A DNA stretch of 64,000 nucleotides from Photobacterium frigidiphilum (GCF_003025615.1 NZ_PYMJ01000001.1:62001-126000), one strand, 5' to 3'. Shown: positions 18,029 to 29,295, numbered from the stretch's first letter. The notes: generated by a model from the sequence alone, not told the origin. Made by a program: numbers and translations.

Positions 18029-18985
18029 TTAGAATTTGACGAGGGCAGAACCCCAAGTAAAACCACCACCAAAAGCTTCCAGCAGCAAGGTTTGCCCTCG
18101 CTGGATACGTCCATCACGAACGGCCTCATCGAGAGCAGTCGGTACCGTTGCGGCTGACGTATTGCCGTGACGATCGAGTGTTACCACAACTTGATCCATC
18201 GACATAGAAAGCTTTTTCGCTGTAGCTGAAATAATACGCAGATTTGCCTGATGAGGAACTAACCAATCAAGCTCAGATTTATCCATATTATTTTCAGCAA
18301 GCGTATTTTTCACAAGATTAGATAATTGTGTAACCGCAACCTTGAACACTTCATTACCAGCCATATACAACCACTTATCATCAGTGAATGTTTGACCGTG
18401 ATCAGGTATTGCTAGGCTTAGTAAACCACCAAAATGACCGTCTGCATGCAAATGCGTGGAAATAATACCAGGCTCTTCACTTGCACCAATAACAACAGCC
18501 CCCGCAGCATCACCAAATAAGATGATCGTCGAACGATCTTCTGGATCACATTTGTGCGAAAGGGCATCTGCACCAATCACCAAAATATTTTTTGCCATAC
18601 CTGTTTTAATGTGCTGATCAGCAATACTTAAGGCATAAACAAAACCAGAACATGCCGCCGCAATATCAAATGCAGGACACCCTTTAATATCGAGCATCCC
18701 TTGAACCTGACAAGCAGCTGAAGGGAATGAGTGACTAGCACTGGTTGTCGCGACGATAATCAGGTCAATATCTTCTTTATCAATACCCGCCATTTCAATA
18801 GCGTTTAAAGAAGCTTGATACCCCATCACTGCCACAGTTTCATCTGGCGCAGCAATACGACGCTCGCGAATACCAGTTCGGGCTACGATCCATTCATCGC
18901 TGGTATCTATCATTTTCTCTAAATCTGCATTAGAGCGAATTTGAGATGGCAGATAGCTGCCTGTACCTAAAATTTTACTATACAT
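18029..18985 (-). CDS. fabH: beta-ketoacyl-ACP synthase III
   Basis: FabH starts fatty-acid synthesis by condensing acetyl-CoA with malonyl-ACP. The 318-residue protein has the complete Cys-His-Asn triad: C112 (AAACSGF), H245 (PHQANLR) and N275 (GNTSAAT). It starts 5 bp after the plsX stop codon, so the two are probably coupled. It is followed by a 154-bp gap before fabD. Confidence 0.97.
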   Translation of the reverse strand: MYSKILGTGSYLPSQIRSNADLEKMIDTSDEWIVARTGIRERRIAAPDETVAVMGYQASLNAIEMAGIDKEDIDLIIVATTSASHSFPSAACQVQGMLDIKGCPAFDIAAACSGFVYALSIADQHIKTGMAKNILVIGADALSHKCDPEDRSTIILFGDAAGAVVIGASEEPGIISTHLHADGHFGGLLSLAIPDHGQTFTDDKWLYMAGNEVFKVAVTQLSNLVKNTLAENNMDKSELDWLVPHQANLRIISATAKKLSMSMDQVVVTLDRHGNTSAATVPTALDEAVRDGRIQRGQTLLLEAFGGGFTWGSALVKF

Positions 18986-18990
18986 GAAGA

Positions 18991-20016
18991 CTAATAATGC
19001 CTCTCGAGTAAGACTTCTTCCAAACGGTCACTGATTTTAGTCGGTATTTTCCGTTTGACCTCGTGTACCGCTTCACCTATCGCATTTGCGAAAGCGGCAG
19101 TATCAGCTCTTCCATGGCTTTTAACCACAATACCCCGTAATCCTAACAGACTTGCACCATTGTACTGGTCGGGGTTCAATTTCTTAAGGCTAACGAATAG
19201 GTCGCGAAACAACCATTTAGCTAATAAACGTTTCATTGGATTAGTAGAAATCGCCTGTTTAAAACTATTAATGAAGAGATTTGCTACGCCTTCACTGGTT
19301 TTTAAGCTAACATTTCCAACAAAGCCATCGCAAACAATCACATCCGCTTTACCTGCATATAACTGATCACCTTCAATGTAGCCTATATAGTGAATATCAG
19401 GCGAATTGCTTAGCATTTCGGCACAACGTTTCACTAAGTCATTACCTTTAATTTCTTCTTCACCGATATTCAGTAAAGCAACGCGAGGTTTTGACGGTAA
19501 AGATTGCTCAGCCAGTACAGAGCCCATCACTGCAAATTGAAATAACGTATCTGCATCACAGGATACATTCGCCCCTAAATCCAATAGCCACGTTTTATTT
19601 AAACCATGGGTAGGTATAGCTGAGACTAATGCAGGACGATCAACACCAGGAAGCTGTTTGAGAGTATAGCGAGACAGGGCCATTAATGCCCCCGTATTAC
19701 CAGCACTAACACAAGCATCCGCTTCACCATCGGAAACAGCATCTAATGCCATACGCATAGATGTACCTTGGCTTCGACGCAAAGCATGAGATGGACGAGT
19801 TTCGTCGGCAATCACAAGATCGCTATGAATGATACTAATACGAGAATGAGAGTGTTGATTTTGAAGAGATAGTTGCGCGGTGATAGCACTATGATCACCA
19901 TAAAGTTTGATTTTGAGCTCAGGGTATTGTAACAGTGCCTGCACAGCGGCAGGCACTATTACTTGAGGACCGAAATCCCCACCCATCGCATCAAGTGCAA
20001 CGGTTAGACCAGTCAA
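18991..20016 (-). CDS. plsX: phosphate acyltransferase PlsX
   Basis: PlsX converts acyl-ACP to acyl-phosphate, the donor for PlsY in phospholipid synthesis. The 341-residue protein opens with the signature [11 protein letters not shown] and carries [13 protein letters not shown] and [12 protein letters not shown], all typical of PlsX. It lies immediately after rpmF (9 bp) and before fabH, the classic gammaproteobacterial rpmF-plsX-fabH order. It is a peripheral membrane protein by family knowledge. Confidence 0.96.
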   Translation of the reverse strand: MTGLTVALDAMGGDFGPQVIVPAAVQALLQYPELKIKLYGDHSAITAQLSLQNQHSHSRISIIHSDLVIADETRPSHALRRSQGTSMRMALDAVSDGEADACVSAGNTGALMALSRYTLKQLPGVDRPALVSAIPTHGLNKTWLLDLGANVSCDADTLFQFAVMGSVLAEQSLPSKPRVALLNIGEEEIKGNDLVKRCAEMLSNSPDIHYIGYIEGDQLYAGKADVIVCDGFVGNVSLKTSEGVANLFINSFKQAISTNPMKRLLAKWLFRDLFVSLKKLNPDQYNGASLLGLRGIVVKSHGRADTAAFANAIGEAVHEVKRKIPTKISDRLEEVLLERHY

Positions 20017-20025
20017 GGCTCAACC

Positions 20026-20196
20026 TTATTTGTTGATAACCTTGCGGCCACGGTAGAAACCGTCAGCTGTCACGTGGTGACGTAGGTGAGTTTCACCACT
20101 TGCAGAATCTACAGACACAGCTGCAGTTGTTAGTGCATCGTGTGAACGACGCATGCCACGTGCTGCACGTGATTTTTTGCTCTTTTGTACGGCCAT
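20026..20196 (-). CDS. rpmF: 50S ribosomal protein L32
   Basis: This short gene encodes 56 residues starting [20 protein letters not shown] and ending GRKVINK, the standard L32 of gammaproteobacteria (the type lacking the zinc cysteines). CAGGAG-type ribosome signal lies just upstream of the ATG. It sits between yceD and plsX, linking ribosome and lipid synthesis genes in one operon as in E. coli. Confidence 0.97.
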   Translation of the reverse strand: MAVQKSKKSRAARGMRRSHDALTTAAVSVDSASGETHLRHHVTADGFYRGRKVINK

Positions 20197-20221
20197 TAAC
20201 CCTACTCCTGTTAAATAACAC

Positions 20222-20737
20222 TTACTTAGATTGTTTCAATACTGCAAACGGATTCGGACGCTCATCAGCAATAGGGAGTTTACCAAAGACCTTATCAGAT
20301 GAACTCACTTTACAGTCAGCATCATCATGCATAGCAATCTGAGGTAGTTCTAATATCAATTCATCTTCGATGATTTCAACTAGATTAATCTCACCATTTT
20401 CATCGACTTCAGCCGGCTCATAAGCTTCCGGAAACTCATCATCTTCATCAGTTTTGAGAAGCGGACTATAACAGAACTCCACACTAGAAGTGTGATTGAA
20501 TTCTTCCTGGCATCGCTGACAGGTTAACGTTACTTCTACATCAGCACTACCGTGCATGACTGCGAGGTGACGTCGGTCAAAGTCAAATGACAAGGTGACG
20601 TTTGCATCACTTTTTACGCTCTGAGTGGATTCAGCTAGACGCGTCAGTAACTCGGCTTTGATGATACCATCATAATCAAGTTGTTTCTGAGCGGCGCGAA
20701 CTGGATCGACCTTCAGCGGTAATTTTACCTTTTGCAT
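20222..20737 (-). CDS. yceD: YceD (DUF177) 23S rRNA accumulation protein
   Basis: YceD proteins are small acidic proteins required for normal 23S rRNA accumulation in E. coli and plants; the mechanism is not settled. The 171-residue protein has the conserved CQRC pair, a strongly acidic middle ([20 protein letters not shown]) and the C-terminal KVFGKLP...NPFAVLKQ block. It heads the yceD-rpmF-plsX-fab operon, 25 bp before rpmF. Confidence 0.92.
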   Translation of the reverse strand: MQKVKLPLKVDPVRAAQKQLDYDGIIKAELLTRLAESTQSVKSDANVTLSFDFDRRHLAVMHGSADVEVTLTCQRCQEEFNHTSSVEFCYSPLLKTDEDDEFPEAYEPAEVDENGEINLVEIIEDELILELPQIAMHDDADCKVSSSDKVFGKLPIADERPNPFAVLKQSK

Positions 20738-21101
20738 AGGGCGCGAATATTAGCCTTCTAATTAGTTTGAGTCAAAGGAAATGTGTGTGAAATAACAGCT
20801 TTTAGCCATTTCGCCAAAGAAGGTTCAACCCCTCTTGCTACAATCACCACTTTCCCATCGGTTTGATGGTTATTTGCTCATGAGTCAATCACTTGCTCTC
20901 CTTATCGAGAGCGAATAAATAACACACAAAAATAGTATAAAAAACGTTCTCACCAGCAGCTAAGATTGCTCTTAACGACTTATTTAATGGTGCTTTAGCT
21001 GAAAATTATGCAATAGCATTTTATCTATAGTCAGCGAAAAACTCGATTCCAATATCTGAGAGAGTTAGACTGTGCCTAGCATTCATTCATAAGTACGAAC
21101 C
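20738..21101. other. divergent promoter region between yceD and yceF
   Basis: This 364-bp gap holds promoters for both divergent genes. I see no coding frame. One small hairpin-forming repeat (GCTCTC/GAGAGC near 20893-20911) is the only structure noticed. Confidence 0.4.
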
Positions 21102-21683
21102 ATGACACAACCTTTATTACTTGCATCAACCTCTCCTTTCAGAAAGGCATTATTAGACAAGTTTCAATATCCTTTTGAGACAGCAAATCCCAATACTGAT
21201 GAGAGTAGCTTCTCTGGTGAATCTGCCGAAGCTCTTGTTCAAAGATTAGCAGAACAAAAAGCCAAGGCATGTGGAAACAATTACCCTGAGCACTTAATCA
21301 TTGGCTCAGATCAAGTCTGCGTGATCAATGGTAAAATTATTGGTAAGCCCCACACAATCGAAAACGCCTGCCTACAACTTAAAGCTGCAAGTGGACAAAT
21401 TGTAACGTTTTATACAGGCTTATGCCTCTACAATGCAAAAACAGGACACAGCGATGTTATATGCGAACCTTTCCACGTTCACTTTCGCCAGCTAACAGAA
21501 CAAGAAATTGAACACTACATTGAACGTGAAATGCCACTTTATTGTGCTGGTAGCTTTATGTGTGAGGGACTAGGCATCGCTTTATTCAATAAATTAGAAG
21601 GACGCGATCCTAATACTCTCATTGGCCTACCCTTAATTGCTCTACGTGAAATGCTAGAAAAACAAGGCATTCATATTTTATAG
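21102..21683 (+). CDS. yceF: Maf-like nucleoside triphosphate pyrophosphatase YceF
   Basis: YceF hydrolyses non-canonical or methylated nucleotides such as m7GTP to monophosphates. The 193-residue protein shows [15 protein letters not shown] at the N-terminus, GSDQVC containing the catalytic Asp, and the [16 protein letters not shown]-terminal block that separates YceF from the Maf dTTPase branch. It is divergent from yceD, the usual arrangement. Confidence 0.92.
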   Translation: MTQPLLLASTSPFRKALLDKFQYPFETANPNTDESSFSGESAEALVQRLAEQKAKACGNNYPEHLIIGSDQVCVINGKIIGKPHTIENACLQLKAASGQIVTFYTGLCLYNAKTGHSDVICEPFHVHFRQLTEQEIEHYIEREMPLYCAGSFMCEGLGIALFNKLEGRDPNTLIGLPLIALREMLEKQGIHIL

Positions 21684-21816
21684 ATCAAACGTACCTTATA
21701 AAAGAGAATCAGCCTTCAGGTTCAACGGTTCATAGAAGTAATCCGAAATCATCAATAAGACACTCGCATTGCTTCTATCATACCCAGCTCGTCCTTTATC
21801 ACGATTAAACAACAAT

Positions 21817-22482
21817 CTATTTATTCGCAAGACCAGGAACCATTAACAGCTCTTCAATCAAATCAATGACACATAATGGATTATATTGATTCAATGTTTC
21901 TCTATCATCGACTCCCCAAGTAATGCCAACAACATCCACTCCTGCATTATTTGCAAGCCGCATATCATGAACACTATCACCAACCATTAATGCTTCATCT
22001 GGGTGTAACCCTAATTCAGCCAGCACTTCATGAATCATAAGAGGGTCTGGTTTCGATGCAGTTTCATCGGCGCATCGAGATACAGCAAAATAGTCTTGAA
22101 TCTGTGTGTGCTGAAACGCACGATTCAATCCCCTTCTACGTTTACCTGTTGCTACCGCAAGAGCTAATCTCTGCTGTTGTAACAATTTTAATGTTTCAAC
22201 AACCCCTGAATAAAGCTGGCTATCTTGTCGGTTATCCGCAGCCACATAGAGTTCACTATAGTGCTGTTGCCATAACGTGTGTTGCACATCAGTCGCATTT
22301 GGATACAAGCTGTTTACTGTTGCTTCCAAACTTAAGCCGATTGTTTGTTTATACGCATTAACTGAAAGGCTTGTTAATCCATCCGTCATCTCAGCAGATT
22401 GATGCATACAAGTTACAATTTGAGAGATGGTGTTCATTAACGTTCCATCCCAATCAAAAATAACGACCTTGTACTTTTTCAT
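21817..22482 (-). CDS. HAD-family phosphatase (phosphoglycolate phosphatase-like)
   Basis: This 221-residue haloacid-dehalogenase hydrolase has motif I FDWDGTLMNT (nucleophile D10, acid D12), motif II Thr in VATGKRRR, and motif III/IV MVGDSVHDM with the preceding Lys in SKPDP. A helical cap domain lies between I and II, typical of the Gph/YjjG-like branch. It sits just after rluC on the same strand (67 bp), as in E. coli relatives where a HAD gene neighbours rluC. The substrate is unknown. Confidence 0.85.
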   Translation of the reverse strand: MKKYKVVIFDWDGTLMNTISQIVTCMHQSAEMTDGLTSLSVNAYKQTIGLSLEATVNSLYPNATDVQHTLWQQHYSELYVAADNRQDSQLYSGVVETLKLLQQQRLALAVATGKRRRGLNRAFQHTQIQDYFAVSRCADETASKPDPLMIHEVLAELGLHPDEALMVGDSVHDMRLANNAGVDVVGITWGVDDRETLNQYNPLCVIDLIEELLMVPGLANK

Positions 22483-22549
22483 ACTTTTCCTTTATCGAGT
22501 ACGGCTAAATTCAAGTAATAAGAGCAACAAGCCTTCAGTGTGAATACGG

Positions 22550-23494
22550 TTATAGCTTACGTAAATTATCAAGCGAACGGGTTAACAGCGCATCTAACGG
22601 TGCACTAATATCAACTGGCTCATCAGTACTTGGGTGAGTAAATTTAATATTAGCCGCATGAAGGAATAATCGATTCAAGCCCGTTTTTTTCGTGTAAGCA
22701 TCAAATCGAGGATCACCGTAGCGATCATCCCATGCAATCGGGTGTCCTTCATATTGGCAATGCACACGAATTTGGTGTGTACGCCCTGTTACTGGGCTTG
22801 CCTGCACTAACGTTGCGTGTTCAAAACGTTCTAATACTTTGAACCGCGTATCAGAGGCTTTACCATTTTGGTTAACACGTACAATGCTGTTCACTTCATT
22901 TTTCAATAAAGGTGCAGTGACTTTTTTACAGCTTGCCTTCCATTCACCCATAACAAGCGCAAAATAATACTTTTTCACAGTCTTTTCACGGAACTGTTCT
23001 TGCAACTTACGTAAAGCTGAGCGTTTTTTCGCCACCAACAATATGCCCGATGTATCTCGGTCTATACGGTGAACCAATTCCAAATATCGAGCATCAGGAC
23101 GTAGTGCACGTAATGCTTCAATTGCGCCAAATTTCAATCCACTGCCACCATGAACAGCAGTACCCGATGGTTTATTCAAAACCAGTAAATGATCGTCTTC
23201 GTAAATTACGCACGATTCCAATTCAGCCACTTTTGACAGTTTTGTGCTGATTGGCGCCTGATTTTCCTGTTCAGGCATAAAAATCGGCGGTACACGGATA
23301 AGATCACCATCTTGCAACTTATATTCAGGTTTTATACGTTTTTTGTTTACTCGTACCTCACCTTTGCGCAGAATGCGGTAAATCATACTTTTTGGAACGT
23401 TTTTAAGCCGAGCACGGAGAAAGTTATCGATCCGCTGGCCAGCAAAATCATCAGTAATGTCGATGAATTGCACTTTTGGTTTATCTTCTTTCAT
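22550..23494 (-). CDS. rluC: 23S rRNA pseudouridine synthase RluC
   Basis: RluC makes pseudouridine at 23S rRNA positions 955, 2504 and 2580 in E. coli. It has an N-terminal S4 RNA-binding domain (QRIDNFLRARLKNVPKSMIYRIL) and the pseudouridine synthase domain with the catalytic Asp in HRIDRDTSG. The ATG at 23494 (MKEDKPK, 314 residues) fits the family length; an in-frame ATG at 23515 would add 7 residues and neither has a clear ribosome site. It is divergent from rne, the conserved arrangement in gammaproteobacteria. Confidence 0.93.
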   Translation of the reverse strand: MKEDKPKVQFIDITDDFAGQRIDNFLRARLKNVPKSMIYRILRKGEVRVNKKRIKPEYKLQDGDLIRVPPIFMPEQENQAPISTKLSKVAELESCVIYEDDHLLVLNKPSGTAVHGGSGLKFGAIEALRALRPDARYLELVHRIDRDTSGILLVAKKRSALRKLQEQFREKTVKKYYFALVMGEWKASCKKVTAPLLKNEVNSIVRVNQNGKASDTRFKVLERFEHATLVQASPVTGRTHQIRVHCQYEGHPIAWDDRYGDPRFDAYTKKTGLNRLFLHAANIKFTHPSTDEPVDISAPLDALLTRSLDNLRKL

Positions 23495-23515
23495 AAATTT
23501 GATTCTAACACGCAT

Positions 23516-23933
23516 GCAAAGCAGATTGCCGCAAAAAAGTCACCCTGCTATCATTGCTTACTAGAGTAGGTGAAATTGCCTACTTTATTGGCAAGGTGAA
23601 CAAAGGTTCACCTTAATGGCTATTTTTTATGCACTCTTGGCAATATGCGCAGCATCTGGCGTAAGACGTTATAGTCCCAGGAGTGATTATTAGTGTGTTC
23701 AAATTATTTTTTTTTTACTGATGTGGTAGATACAACCGCGTTGAAGCGGTGATACCAGCTGTATATTTTAGATCTAAAACATCTCGATATAGTTGGATGA
23801 TAAGTGTTGCCAAATAGCACTCCTGAATTTCCAGCCGTGAGGCTGCACTCGTACATAGACTTGGAGTCAGGCACCATCAGTAAACTATCTGTAATTGACT
23901 CACTAAAACAACGACAATAATGAGTACAATATA
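23516..23933 (+). promoter_or_regulatory. rne upstream region and probable long structured 5' UTR
   Basis: The 418-bp gap between divergent rluC and rne contains hairpins ACCGC/GCGGT (23735-23750) and CAGCC/GGCTG (23832-23845), preceded by a 10-T run. E. coli rne has a 0.36-kb leader whose hairpins let RNase E cut its own mRNA. Size and position fit a homologous autoregulatory leader, but I could not align it to the Rfam model. Confidence 0.5.
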
Positions 23934-26900
23934 ATGAAAAGAATGTTGATTAACGCAACTCAGAAGGAAGAGTTGCGCGTCGCATTAGTTGACGGGCAGA
24001 AGCTTTTCGATTTAGACATCGAAAGCCCTGGTCACGAATCTAAAAAAGCAAATATTTATAAAGGTCGCATCACCCGTATCGAACCAAGCCTGGAAGCTGC
24101 GTTCGTTGATTACGGTTCTGAGCGCCATGGCTTTCTTCCTCTTAAAGAGGTTGCTCGCGATTACTTTCCTGCTAATTACACCTACCAAGGCCGTCCTAAT
24201 ATTAAGGAAGTGCTTAAAGAAGGTCAGGAAGTTATTGTTCAAGTTGACAAAGAAGAACGTGGTAACAAAGGCGCAGCCCTTACTACTTTCATTTCGTTAG
24301 CGGGTAGCTACCTTGTTCTTATGCCTAATAACCCTCGCGCTGGTGGTATTTCTCGCCGTATCGAAGGTGAAGAGCGTACACAACTTAAGGCAGCACTAAG
24401 CACATTAGAACTACCAAAAGGTATGGGCTTAATTGTTCGTACTGCTGGTGTTGGTAAATCTGCTGAAGAACTTGAATGGGATTTAAATGTTCTACTGAAT
24501 CACTGGAGTGCTGTTAAAGAAGCCGCTGATTCAAACTCTGCACCTTTCCTTATTCATCAGGAAAGTAACGTTATTGCTCGCGCAATTCGTGATTATTTAC
24601 GCCGCGACATCGGTGAAATCCTTATCGATAGCCCGAAGATTTTCGACCGTGCACGTGAACATATTAAACTTATTCGTCCTGATTTTTTATCTCGTGTTAA
24701 GCGTTATGAAGGCGAAGTACCACTATTCAGTCACTACCAAATTGAAAGCCAAATTGAATCTGCGTTCCAGCGTGAAGTTCGTTTACCGTCAGGGGGCTCA
24801 ATTGTTATCGACCCAACGGAAGCACTAACCTCTATTGATATCAACTCTGCTCGTGCAACGAAAGGTGGTGATATTGAGGAAACAGCATTCCAAACTAACC
24901 TTGAAGCGGCTGATGAAGTTGCCCGCCAACTACGCCTACGTGATCTAGGTGGATTGGTTGTTATTGACTTCATTGATATGACACCAGTTCGTCACCAGCG
25001 TGAAGTTGAAAATCGTCTTCGTGAAGCGGTTCGTATGGATCGTGCTCGTGTACAAATTGGTCGTATCTCTCGCTTTGGTTTACTAGAGATGTCGCGTCAG
25101 CGTCTAAGCCCTTCATTAGCAGAAGCAAGCCACCACGTTTGCCCACGCTGTACGGGTACAGGTGTTGTTCGTGATAACGAATCACTATCCCTATCGATTC
25201 TTCGTTTAATTGAAGAAGAAGCATTAAAAGACAACAGTGCACAAGTACTGGCTATTGTACCGGTGGCTGTCGCTTCTTACTTATTGAATGAAAAACGCCG
25301 TTCAGTTCAGCACATTGAAAAATTCCACACAGTACGTGTTGTAATTGTTCCAAATGCAGAGATGGAAACACCGCACTTTGAAGTGTTACGTATCCGTGAA
25401 GGCGATCAAAAAGATACACTTTCTTACCAAATGCCTAAAGTCATTGAAGCGATTAAAGAAGCTGAAGCGGCAGAAGCACCACAACAAGAACGTGTCATTA
25501 AAAAACATGAAGAACCTGTATTACAAGGCTTTGCTTCACCTAAAACACCAGCACCTGTTGTTGCTGTAAAACCTAAGCCAGCAGCACCGGCGAAAGCGGT
25601 TGCCGCGGCAGAAGCTAAACCAGGTTTATTCAACCGTTTGTTCTCTGCACTGACAAATCTGTTTTCTGCTTCAACAGAACAAGTGCCAGAAAAGAAAGTT
25701 GAAGAGAAACAAGACAACCGTAATGACAACCGTCGTGGTGATCGTCAAGGCAACCGTCGCAATGATACTCGCCGCAACAAAGATAGCTCTCGTCGCAACA
25801 ATCGCCAAGATAGTGATCGTGATAATAGCGAGACTAGCGGTGAACAACGTCAGCAACGTCAGCAGCGTCCTCGCCGCAACGAGAAGCCTCAGCAGGAACG
25901 TCAGAGTGACAAGCCAGCTAAGCAACGTTCTCCGCGTAGCGAAGACAAACGTCAACCTCGTAAAGATGATGTTCAAGCTCCAAAAGCACCGCGCCGTCAA
26001 GATGAACAACAGCCTAAAGTTGAAAAACCAGTTGTTGATGTCGTTGAGAATAAGCCAAGTGTTGATGTAGTTGAGAATAAACCAAATATTGCACAGGAAA
26101 AAGTGGCGACAGTTAAACTACGCCGCCAGCGTCGTCAGCTAAGTCAAAAGATACGTATCACTGACGATGTAGAGAATACACCTGTAGAAGCTCAAGCAAT
26201 TGAAGCCGTTGAAGCTGCACCATTAGTAGAAGAGCAAAAACAATCTTCTCCTCTACAAGAAATGGGAACTGCTGTAGCAAAAGAAGCATTAGCGACTGAT
26301 ACTGATACTTCTGAGCAAGACAGTGAGCAGAATACTGAACAAGAAGCAGGTCAACGCCGTAACCGTCGTTCACCTCGTCATCTTCGTGCTAGTGGTCAAC
26401 GTCGCCGTCGTATTCGTGATACACGTGAGGAGAAATCTGATCATGTTTCGCACCCAACGACAGATACTAAAGGCTATGCAGCAGTAGAAACGACTGATGC
26501 GATAAACGACATGGAAAATGTTATTTCTATTGTCGAGAAGCCAAAAGCAATACGCCCAGTAACAGGTGTCGCATCTCCTGAAATGGCAATGGGTAAAGTT
26601 TGGGCTCGCGCAAGCAAGCCATCTGTTGAGACAATTACTGAAACACCAGTAGAAGTACCGACACAACCTGAAGCTATTGCTGAACGTGTTGTACCTGCTG
26701 AGCCAGCAGTTGAAACTGAAATGTTAAGCGGTGTAGCAATGCCAGAGCTTGCTATGGGCAAAGTAACGCCAATGCGCTCAACAGTTGAAGCATCAACAAC
26801 ATCAGTAGAAACTCAATCAGTAACTATTGATGAGCCAATTATTATTGAGCCAGTTGTCGCGGCACCTGTTGTTGAAAAAGTTGAAGTTGAAAAAGTTGAA

Positions 26901-27242
26901 AAGCCAGTCGCTGAAGTTAAAGTGATTGCAGAAGAGACGACTGTTAAAGCTACAACTGAAAAGGCTGTAGTTGAGAAGCCAGTTGCTAACGTTGAAATGC
27001 CAACGCCAGTAGTTGCAGCAGCCGTACAAGGCAATGATGTCGCTACTACAGCAACATCACCTCGCGGTCGCCATACAGTGTCTCCGATGACAAAGGCACC
27101 AGCAGTCGCTGAACCTGAAATAGAAGAGATTACTGTTGCTATCGCCCCTTTACGCGATGCAAAAGTGCAATCTCGTCAAGCTGGTAGCCAAACGGCAACA
27201 AGCAAGGCAATGGCTCCTATGACTAAACCATCATACGACTAA
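23934..27242 (+). CDS. rne: ribonuclease E
   Basis: RNase E is the essential endoribonuclease of mRNA decay and rRNA/tRNA processing and the scaffold of the degradosome. The catalytic half (about 1-510) includes the S1 domain, catalytic D302 (SIDINSARA) and D345 (VVIDFIDM), and the zinc-link cysteines C403/C406 (CPRC). A membrane-targeting amphipathic helix follows at about 562-580 ([15 protein letters not shown]). The tail has Arg-rich RNA-binding blocks (about 595-680 and 800-840), then a disordered acidic/Ala-Val-rich region and PMTKAP near the end. The 12-residue block GVAxPExAMGKV occurs twice (878 and 933) and a 9-residue VDVVENKPx unit is tandemly duplicated. Length is 1102 residues. 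Confidence 0.96.
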   Translation: MKRMLINATQKEELRVALVDGQKLFDLDIESPGHESKKANIYKGRITRIEPSLEAAFVDYGSERHGFLPLKEVARDYFPANYTYQGRPNIKEVLKEGQEVIVQVDKEERGNKGAALTTFISLAGSYLVLMPNNPRAGGISRRIEGEERTQLKAALSTLELPKGMGLIVRTAGVGKSAEELEWDLNVLLNHWSAVKEAADSNSAPFLIHQESNVIARAIRDYLRRDIGEILIDSPKIFDRAREHIKLIRPDFLSRVKRYEGEVPLFSHYQIESQIESAFQREVRLPSGGSIVIDPTEALTSIDINSARATKGGDIEETAFQTNLEAADEVARQLRLRDLGGLVVIDFIDMTPVRHQREVENRLREAVRMDRARVQIGRISRFGLLEMSRQRLSPSLAEASHHVCPRCTGTGVVRDNESLSLSILRLIEEEALKDNSAQVLAIVPVAVASYLLNEKRRSVQHIEKFHTVRVVIVPNAEMETPHFEVLRIREGDQKDTLSYQMPKVIEAIKEAEAAEAPQQERVIKKHEEPVLQGFASPKTPAPVVAVKPKPAAPAKAVAAAEAKPGLFNRLFSALTNLFSASTEQVPEKKVEEKQDNRNDNRRGDRQGNRRNDTRRNKDSSRRNNRQDSDRDNSETSGEQRQQRQQRPRRNEKPQQERQSDKPAKQRSPRSEDKRQPRKDDVQAPKAPRRQDEQQPKVEKPVVDVVENKPSVDVVENKPNIAQEKVATVKLRRQRRQLSQKIRITDDVENTPVEAQAIEAVEAAPLVEEQKQSSPLQEMGTAVAKEALATDTDTSEQDSEQNTEQEAGQRRNRRSPRHLRASGQRRRRIRDTREEKSDHVSHPTTDTKGYAAVETTDAINDMENVISIVEKPKAIRPVTGVASPEMAMGKVWARASKPSVETITETPVEVPTQPEAIAERVVPAEPAVETEMLSGVAMPELAMGKVTPMRSTVEASTTSVETQSVTIDEPIIIEPVVAAPVVEKVEVEKVEKPVAEVKVIAEETTVKATTEKAVVEKPVANVEMPTPVVAAAVQGNDVATTATSPRGRHTVSPMTKAPAVAEPEIEEITVAIAPLRDAKVQSRQAGSQTATSKAMAPMTKPSYD
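26034..26087 (+). repeat. 27-bp tandem duplication inside rne
   Basis: Two adjacent 27-bp units encode VDVVENKPS and VDVVENKPN in the disordered tail of RNase E. They differ at 3 or 4 bases, suggesting recent slippage. Confidence 0.7.
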
Positions 27243-27256
27243 GCCATAACCCATAT

Positions 27257-27288
27257 AAAAGCCATGCTTTATGCATGGCTTTTTTTTG
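27257..27288 (+). terminator. terminator of rne
   Basis: AAGCCATGC and GCATGGCTT form a stem with a 4-nt loop, followed by a run of eight T. Confidence 0.85.
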
Positions 27289-27331
27289 GCCCAAACGAAA
27301 ATGTAATAAAATGTATCTATTGCTATATTAA

Positions 27332-27374
27332 ATACCAATTCGATCACATTTACTTGCTCTTTTAACTGAATGGC
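27332..27374. repeat. degenerate inverted-repeat element (copy 2)
   Basis: It starts TACCAATTC and ends TTAACTGAATGG, matching the ends of the element at 8033 in inverted orientation. The middle is unrelated. Confidence 0.35.
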
Positions 27375-27475
27375 CTTCTATCGTTAGCTACAAAGTTGAA
27401 GTATGTCACATACAACTGTAGCATCCGTGTCCATTCACGCCCCTTTTAACCACCAAACTGAAGCCAATTTATAAA

Positions 27476-29035
27476 ATGTTTGAATTCCCCCAAGTTTCAC
27501 ATCAATCAGTCAAGAATGACGTACTTTCAGGTTTAACCGTTGCGTTAGCCCTTATTCCAGAAGCGGTTGCTTTTGCCTTCGTGGCTGGTGTCGACCCTAT
27601 GGTTGGTTTATACGCCGCTTTCATTGTTGGCTTCATTACTGCTATTTTAGGCGGTCGTCCAGGAATGATTTCTGGAGCTACTGGCGCGATGGCTGTTGTA
27701 ATGGTAAGCCTTGTTGCTGAGCATGGTGTTCAATACCTATTTGCTGCCGTTATGCTTGCCGGTCTATTCCAAATTCTTGCGGGAATATTTAAGCTAGGCA
27801 AATTTATTCGCATGGTGCCCCACCCTGTAATGATTGGCTTTGTAAACGGTTTAGCGATCGTTATATTCTTAGCCCAACTTGGTCAATTTAAAGTACAAGG
27901 AGCAACGGGTGCACTTGAGTGGATGCAAGGTTCTCAGCTGTATATCATGCTGGGGCTTGTTCTTCTTACAATGGCAATTATCCATTTCTTACCTAAACTA
28001 ACGACTGCAGTCCCATCATCTCTTGTTGCTATCATCACTGTTACTGTATTAGTTCATGCATTTGGTTTAGATTCTCGTACCGTTATCGACTTCGTTCGCA
28101 CAATGAGCGGCGACAGTAATGCAACATTAGCAGGTAGCTTACCCACTTTTGCTTTGCCTGATGTGGGTTTCAATATGGAAACCTTACGTATTATCTTGCC
28201 GTACTCGCTAATCTTAGCTGCAATTGGTCTGATTGAATCACTACTGACACTAACTGTAATTGATGAAATGACAGGTACTCGTGGTAAAGGTAACCGTGAG
28301 TGTGTGAGTCAGGGCATTGCAAACGTAACATGTTCAGTGTTCGGCGCAATGGGTGGTTGTGCGATGATCGGTCAATCGATGATCAACATTAATTCTGGTG
28401 GTCGTGGTCGCTTATCGGGTATTACTGCCGCTGTTGGTTTACTTTGCTTTATTTTATTTGGCTCTGCGCTAATTGAAATCATTCCTCTTGCTGCACTTGT
28501 CGGTGTCATGTTCATGGTTGTTGTTGGCACCTTTGAATGGGCAAGCTTCAAAATGGCGCGTAAAGTGCCAAAGCATGACTTCTTTGCCATCATTCTTGTT
28601 ACTTGTGTAACGGTTGCTGCCGACCTTGCTATCGCTGTTATTGTGGGTGTTATCTATTCTGCGCTTGTATTTGCATGGGATCACGCTAAGCATGTTTACG
28701 CATCATCACATACCGATGAAAAAGGAACAAAGATCTACGAAGTAAATGGACCAATTTTCTTTGGTTCTGTTTCTCACTTCCAAGACCTATTTAACGCAAA
28801 AACAGATCCAAATGACGTTATTATCGATTTTGCTAAGTCACGCGTTGCCGATCACTCTGCAATCGAGGCAATTGATACAGTTGCAGAACGTTACGCAAGC
28901 CAAGGTAAAACCTTGCATATTCGTCATTTAAGCCCTGAATGTCGTAGCTTACTTAAAAAAGCTGGAACTCTAGTTGAAGTGAATATGCTAGAAGATCCAA
29001 CATACAAAGTAGCAACGGATACGTTAGGCGGCTAA
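27476..29035 (+). CDS. SulP-family inorganic anion transporter
   Basis: SulP (SLC26) proteins move sulfate, bicarbonate or related anions across the inner membrane. The 519-residue protein has the N-terminal signature [33 protein letters not shown], about 12 membrane helices to residue 400, and a C-terminal STAS domain ([36 protein letters not shown]). Its relatives include BicA-type sodium/bicarbonate transporters, but the substrate cannot be fixed from sequence. It is monocistronic and ended by a long hairpin at 29057. Confidence 0.88.
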   Translation: MFEFPQVSHQSVKNDVLSGLTVALALIPEAVAFAFVAGVDPMVGLYAAFIVGFITAILGGRPGMISGATGAMAVVMVSLVAEHGVQYLFAAVMLAGLFQILAGIFKLGKFIRMVPHPVMIGFVNGLAIVIFLAQLGQFKVQGATGALEWMQGSQLYIMLGLVLLTMAIIHFLPKLTTAVPSSLVAIITVTVLVHAFGLDSRTVIDFVRTMSGDSNATLAGSLPTFALPDVGFNMETLRIILPYSLILAAIGLIESLLTLTVIDEMTGTRGKGNRECVSQGIANVTCSVFGAMGGCAMIGQSMININSGGRGRLSGITAAVGLLCFILFGSALIEIIPLAALVGVMFMVVVGTFEWASFKMARKVPKHDFFAIILVTCVTVAADLAIAVIVGVIYSALVFAWDHAKHVYASSHTDEKGTKIYEVNGPIFFGSVSHFQDLFNAKTDPNDVIIDFAKSRVADHSAIEAIDTVAERYASQGKTLHIRHLSPECRSLLKKAGTLVEVNMLEDPTYKVATDTLGG

Positions 29036-29052
29036 GCCCAACGACAACGACG

Positions 29053-29295
29053 CTAGAAAAACGCCCACGACGGCTTCACTTTGTAATAGTGAAAGCATGT
29101 CGTGGGCGTTTTCATATCTATTGCTCGAAGCATAACGTAAATATAATGCGATTTTACTTGCCGTGATTTAATACCTGAAAAGCTATACCCTCTTGCTTCA
29201 CCAGCAGCACGAGAGCGAACTTTCAAATAAAAGCCCGCTTTAAGATTACTGTCGTAATCATCAATAGTGTTTGTACTAACTTTGTTCTTTTTCAT
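29053..29295 (-). CDS. possible small protein of unknown function
   Basis: This 80-codon frame starts with an ATG inside the last codons of the DUF3313-type lipoprotein gene (20-nt overlap), a layout typical of translational coupling. The first 60 residues have a natural composition (DDYDSNLKAGFYLKVRSRAA, then SHYIYVMLRAID). The last 19 residues are encoded by the terminator hairpin, which argues against the full frame being a conserved protein. No family is recognised. It may be a real small gene or a chance frame. Confidence 0.3.
   Translation of the reverse strand: MKKNKVSTNTIDDYDSNLKAGFYLKVRSRAAGEARGYSFSGIKSRQVKSHYIYVMLRAIDMKTPTTCFHYYKVKPSWAFF
29057..29113. terminator. long bidirectional hairpin terminator after the SulP gene
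   Basis: AAAACGCCCACGAC pairs with GTCGTGGGCGTTTT (about 15 bp) and encloses a second stem (CTTCACT/AGTGAAAG). It can terminate the SulP gene and the oppositely oriented lipoprotein unit. Confidence 0.75.

Noticed and set aside
25671..27034. Several 70-123-codon ORFs on both strands within the rne tail
   Set aside because: Biased Arg/Ala/Val codons in the RNase E tail leave alternative frames open; none has a ribosome site or homology.
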